From positions 49,613,812 to 49,677,811 of the forward strand of contig CM034239.1 of the NCBI GenBank assembly GCA_019916065.1: 64,000 bases of DNA. Direction: 5' to 3'. This document shows positions 59,880-64,000 of the stretch, in pieces. The notes under the pieces are model-generated. The model was given only the letters and a program-made list of their open reading frames with translations, made no database searches and was not told where the DNA came from. Origin of the DNA: Vitellaria paradoxa (taxonomy: Eukaryota > Streptophyta > Magnoliopsida > Ericales > Sapotaceae). The number at the start of each line of letters is the position of its first letter. The first letter of the stretch is position 1. Made by a program: the position numbers and the translations under genes.

Positions 59880-60130
59880 ACCCTACACTCAATGTATATT
59901 TGTACAGTGGGTATAAATTCAAAGATTTATTTATTCATTATTTCTTGATTCAATGATAAAATTATTACAAATTTAACTACAAAAGTGTAATTATAGATTC
60001 GGATAAATTTTAAGGTTTATTTATACAGTATTTCTTAATTTAAGAATAAAATTGTTAAAAGTTAAAATATAAAGGTGTATTTGTATATTTGATATAAGCT
60101 TGAGATTTGTTTGTGTATTATTCATTCATT
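59880..60130. repeat. Array of ~80-95 bp repeats, reverse arm
   Basis: The reverse complement of the same words ('aatgtatatttgtacagtggg', 'attacaaatttaac', 'aaaggtgtatttgtatattt') occurs about three times. Together with the forward arm it makes an inverted structure around a ~240 bp centre. Confidence 0.75.
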
Positions 60131-60690
60131 TAATAAGTATACATATGAATTATTTATACTACTGAAATTAAAATTGATGATACGATCATCGATAAAATTG
60201 TTAACTGGTATTTTTAACTATTCTCGTTAGGTGTAATATAATATCTTTAATGATGGACCAATTTTTAAATCTAAGTTTGAGAGGATACGAGGGAAACTTA
60301 AATAGAAGTGTAGGTTATGAGAACAAGGAAAGGAAAGTGAAGGATAGGGACGTTATTAATTTCGTTTGGCTAGATAATAATTGAGCATGGGAATGGGATG
60401 ATGTCTTTAAAAAAATAAGCCGGCCTCTTTCCAACTACTTTTTGGTCTTATATTCTTCCGTTGAAATTTAATTTTGTTTAATTTTTGTTTGATAGTCTTT
60501 ATGCATGTTATTTATATTTAAAAAATATTTAAAATTAAAAATAAAAAAATAATTTTTTAAACTCATTCATGAACTTTTGAAATGTGAATGACATATCTAA
60601 ATATTATCAAAAATAAAAATTAAATTAAATTATGATTAAAAATATCTGTATAGTATGACCAAATAAAAAAAAAAGTATAGTAACTTTTCA
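60131..60690. other. Gene-free stretch
   Basis: AT-rich; no feature seen. Confidence 0.4.
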
Positions 60691-61600
60691 AAAAAAAACC
60701 CTAAGGTATTTTTCTCGTAGTAAGGGGAGCACAAGCCTCTTTACATTTCTTTTGGACACCTTTACATTACTCTTGGACACCGATGGGGCTGGGCATGCCT
60801 GTGCTTGACAAAGCCCAGACCTTGTCAACACCTCGTGGCATTGCTTGTAATAACTCACGGGACTTGCCATACTTCTTAACAATGCTCTTTGTTATCCCCT
60901 ACCCATATCGGTTGTGGCCTAAGGGAAGCTCGAGGTGTGCCTCATCACCTCATTTAAGCATACTAAGGACACCCATCGAGTGTCGAGAGGCATGGCATGC
61001 AGTGCCAACATTGCTAAGAACACCCACCACTTCATATATGCTTTTTGAGTATTCTTTGAGGTGTCAGGAAAGGACATTGTCCATGGTTGAGGAGTCATAA
61101 TAGGTTTTTTGGCATAACAACTCCACGCCACGGCTCTTGTGGCAGACACACAATGTTTGACATGCCCTTGGTATTGTGCTTAACAAGTCCAATGACTTGA
61201 CATGCCTCTTTACATTACTCCCGGACATCAATGGGGCTTGGCGCTTGACATGTCTCATTGCATTGCCCTTGGCCACCGATAGGGTTGGGCATGCACTGTG
61301 GCATTGTGTTTTGACATGCCTCTTTGCATTACTGTTGAACACCTTTATATTGCTCTTGGACACCGACGAGACTAAACATGCCCATTAGCTTTGTGCTTGA
61401 TAGGCCCCATGCCCAGCCCTGTCCCCTGTCAGCGTCCTGTGGCATTGCTCGTAGCAACCCACGGGACTTATCATGCTTCTTAGTAATACTCTTTGTCATC
61501 CCCCGCCCATGTCAACCGTGACCCAAGAGAAGCCCCAAATGTGCCCTATCACCTGAGGTAAACATGCCAAGAATACTTTATAGTAACTTTTGAAAAAATA
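60691..61600. repeat. GC-richer repeat pair of unknown family
   Basis: A ~120 bp block starting 'gtggcattgcttgtaataac' (60836) recurs diverged at 61440 ('gtggcattgctcgtagcaac'). The leading phrase 'cctaaggtatttttctcgta' (60700) recurs at 61601 as 'cctaaggtgtttttctcata'. In between, 'gcattactcttggacaccga' words occur several times. Open frames on both strands are short and overlap the repeats. It may be an old LTR or satellite-like fragment. Confidence 0.6.
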
Positions 61601-62808
61601 CCTAAGGTGTTTTTCTCATATGAAGGGGGTACAAAATATCTTAATACTATCTATAGTTTAAAAAAAAAAAGACAACTAAATTATAGAGAATGGAAAGGAA
61701 AATATATATATATGTGTGTATATATTTATAAAAAAAATTTTATGTTACAATAAATGTCAATGTAAAAAAAAAATCCACAATGGGTTATTATGTTTATTAA
61801 TGTTTTTCTTTTCAATATTTGTGTCTCGTCAATATTACAAGATTTTCTTTTTTTTAATTTGGGTTGGTTTTGTGCTATTTTGGTTTTCTAAAGCATTTTG
61901 CGATATTCATCTGCTAAAAGTAAATTTTTTTAAACAAAAGTTAAAAGATATTGTCCCATTTCCTTAAAGCAGTACTTGAATTAAAGATTTGTGAGAGAAA
62001 AATTTCTTGTTAAGATTGTGATAAAAATAAAAGTAAAAATTCAAGAAATTTAATAGTTACAAATAATTAAAATTAAAAAATTAGTATTTTATTATATTTT
62101 TAATCTACTTAAACAGAGGTAGAAATTTACAATTTTATATTTCCTTCATTTTTGAAAACCGGATAATAATCGGGGTTCACGCTATCGCAAAAGCAAATAA
62201 TATCTATTAATTTAGAAAAAAAAATGTAAAAAGGTGATACCCACGCTTATTTAATGGATTTTATTTCAATAATACGTTTGGCGCCGAATTAAAAATTAGT
62301 TAAATAAATGTTATGTGAGTAAATTATTATCCTTTTCCTATTCATTAATTTTTATATTTTTTACTCCATTTTCTAAAATTTTCACATTTAACTCTCATGA
62401 ATAGAATAGGCAATATTATCGCGTTTATATTTTAATAAAGTATTCGACCGCATTTGAAAGACATAAAACTCTATAAAGATAACATTTAACTTATATATTT
62501 TTTTCATTTAACCCCTTTTTAACCCCGTATATATGGACCCCCATCATATTTATATCACAGTGGTTTGGGAATGGAAAATTAATTTTTTTTTTAATTTTAT
62601 TTTGTTTTGCATAGTATTTTTATCAAAATTTAATTTTTTTTATTTGATAGTTTTTAGGTATATTATTAATATATATATAAAAAAGTTACAAAAAATAATT
62701 TCAAATAAAAAATTCAACTATTTTTTAAATCAGTTTTTTTTTTAATCCCATTTTTTTTTTATTGCTAAGAAAGCCTATATGCCTTTTGACTTTTTATCAT
62801 TTGACTAT
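61601..62808. other. Gene-free stretch
   Basis: AT-rich with T and A runs. The frame at 61716-61967 is Phe/Lys-rich low complexity and not gene-like. Confidence 0.4.
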
Positions 62809-62811
62809 TAT

Positions 62812-63858
62812 GGTCCCGTTTGGTAACGTTTTTGTTTTCTGTTTTTCTGTTTCCGTTTTTAAAATTTTGTAAACTGACAACAGAAACATGTTTGTTAAAT
62901 CTGTTTCCGTTTTTTTGTTTCCAAAAAAAATGAAAACGGAAACAGAAAAATGAAAACAGAAAGAAGGTGTTTTCACTCTGGTTTTCTTTTCTGTTGTCAA
63001 TAATTTGCTAATTTTAAAACTTTGTTTATTTTTGTTACATTACATAAAAATAAATTATTTTATTCAAATATTTTATTAAAATAAGTAATTTTAATAAATA
63101 ATATAATTAAATTCAAAAATTAAATTAATTATATAAATTACTATAAATTATTTTTAATAAATAATAAAACTAAATTAATTTAATTTAATTTAATAATTAA
63201 TTATTGCTAAATTATTTGAAATAAATATCATAATTAATTTATTTAATTTAATAATTAAATTAATTTATATAAAATAATTAATAATAAATAATTAAATTAC
63301 ATTAATTTTTAATTTAATTTAATAATAATTATTAAATTATTTTAAATAAATATCATAATTAAATTAAATTAAATTATTTATGATTTAATTAATTTAATTT
63401 ATATAAAATATATTTTATTAAATTATTTTAATAATTAATTAATTTAATTTAATTAATTTAAAAATAAATAATTTAATTTTATAATTAATCTAATTTAATC
63501 ATTTATTTAATATGAAATATATTTTATTAAATTATTTTTAATAAATAATATAATTTAATATATTTTATATTTATTGATTATGATTTTAATAAATAATTTA
63601 CTGTATTAATTTAATTAATTATATTAATTAAATTAAATTAATATAAAATATATTTTATTAAGTTCTATTAATTTTTTAAAACTAATAAAATTAAATATTT
63701 TCTAATATAAAAAATTAATAATTCTAAACAAATTTGTATTTCCAAACACAGTTTCAGTTTTCATTTCAGAAAAAATAAACGGCAACAGAAAACAAAAAAC
63801 AGAAAACGACAACAGAAAAACAACAGCAAAAAAAACGACAGCGTTGCCAAACGGGCCC
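62812..63858. mobile_element. 1.05 kb inverted-repeat element with AT-only core
   Basis: The left end is GGTCCCGTTTGGTAACG and the right end on the minus strand GGGCCCGTTTGGCAACG, both followed by arms rich in 'gttttctgttt' / 'aacagaaaac'. TAT flanks both sides (62809-62811 and 63859-63861). The core (63040-63700) is nearly pure A+T with many 'aattatttaatt' words. It resembles the right part of 46032-48121, so both may belong to one family. No transposase. Confidence 0.6.
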
Positions 63859-64000
63859 TATGAGTAACCTTTTCATTAATTTTTCTTTTAAATTTTAAAT
63901 TTATTTGTAAAGGAAGAAAAAAAAATTGGACTCAAATATCAATCACCTAAGGTAAATATCTTGTCTAATCATCATTTGACAAATAGTTTAACTTCTTTTA
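63859..64000. other. Window end, nothing seen
   Basis: AT-rich DNA without a recognisable feature. Confidence 0.4.

Overview
This is a 64 kb piece of an AT-rich plant nuclear genome, almost certainly a dicot. The signs are Ty1-copia and Ty3-gypsy retrotransposons, a plant pararetrovirus relic, an RTE-type LINE, a tRNA-derived SINE ending in T, MITEs, plant GT-AG introns and two plant gene families (cystatin-related and papain-like). There is no bacterial gene structure. Most of the sequence is repeats, and only about two protein genes look alive.

Left third (1-25520): a tandem segmental duplication of a unit of about 10.8 kb that carries a small cystatin-related gene. The left unit (copy A, 1-9540) enters the window exactly at the end of exon 3 of its gene and shows the last intron and exon 4. 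The right unit has a complete gene (10170-11131, four exons, 173 aa predicted) followed by copy B of the flank (10857-25520). Copy B differs from A mainly by one Ty1-copia insertion (11276-16356) just behind the gene. Its two 264 bp LTRs differ at two bases, so it arrived after the duplication. Each copy also carries an older 1.6 kb internal duplication, a TA-flanked MITE, a 1.3 kb element with terminal inverted repeats, 0.5 kb and 173 bp tandem repeats, and an mRNA-leader-like stretch without a convincing ORF.

Middle (25520-35030): a MITE-like element, then broken pieces of an endogenous pararetrovirus (Caulimoviridae type; protease/RT, RT/RNase H and an N-terminal/coat-like part). These are interrupted by two non-viral inserts and followed by a 5'-truncated RTE-like LINE on the minus strand. 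A small relic of the cystatin-gene 3' flank sits at 33830-33990.

35031-45054 is an old, degraded Ty3-gypsy element on the minus strand, with 2.0 and 2.2 kb LTRs and a perfect AAAGT target duplication. It probably has an unidentified element nested inside. 46032-48121 is a TTA-flanked inverted-repeat element that itself contains a CACTA-like element. 

Right part (48122-64000): a minus-strand papain-like cysteine protease gene (50541-55350, five exons, 242 aa predicted). Its Gln, Cys, His and Asn active-site residues are intact, but it has no signal peptide or propeptide. Its 3.7 kb first intron contains a complete SINE with 15 bp target duplications. Beyond it lie AT-rich repeats, an inverted array of ~90 bp repeats (59246-60130), a divergent GC-richer repeat pair (60690-61580) and a 1.05 kb inverted-repeat element (62812-63858).

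I found no operon-like or clearly new multi-gene system. The most interesting items are the propeptide-less protease, the cystatin-related tandem locus with a young insertion at its 3' end, the SINE with a terminal hairpin, and the inverted repeat array. All alignments were made by eye.
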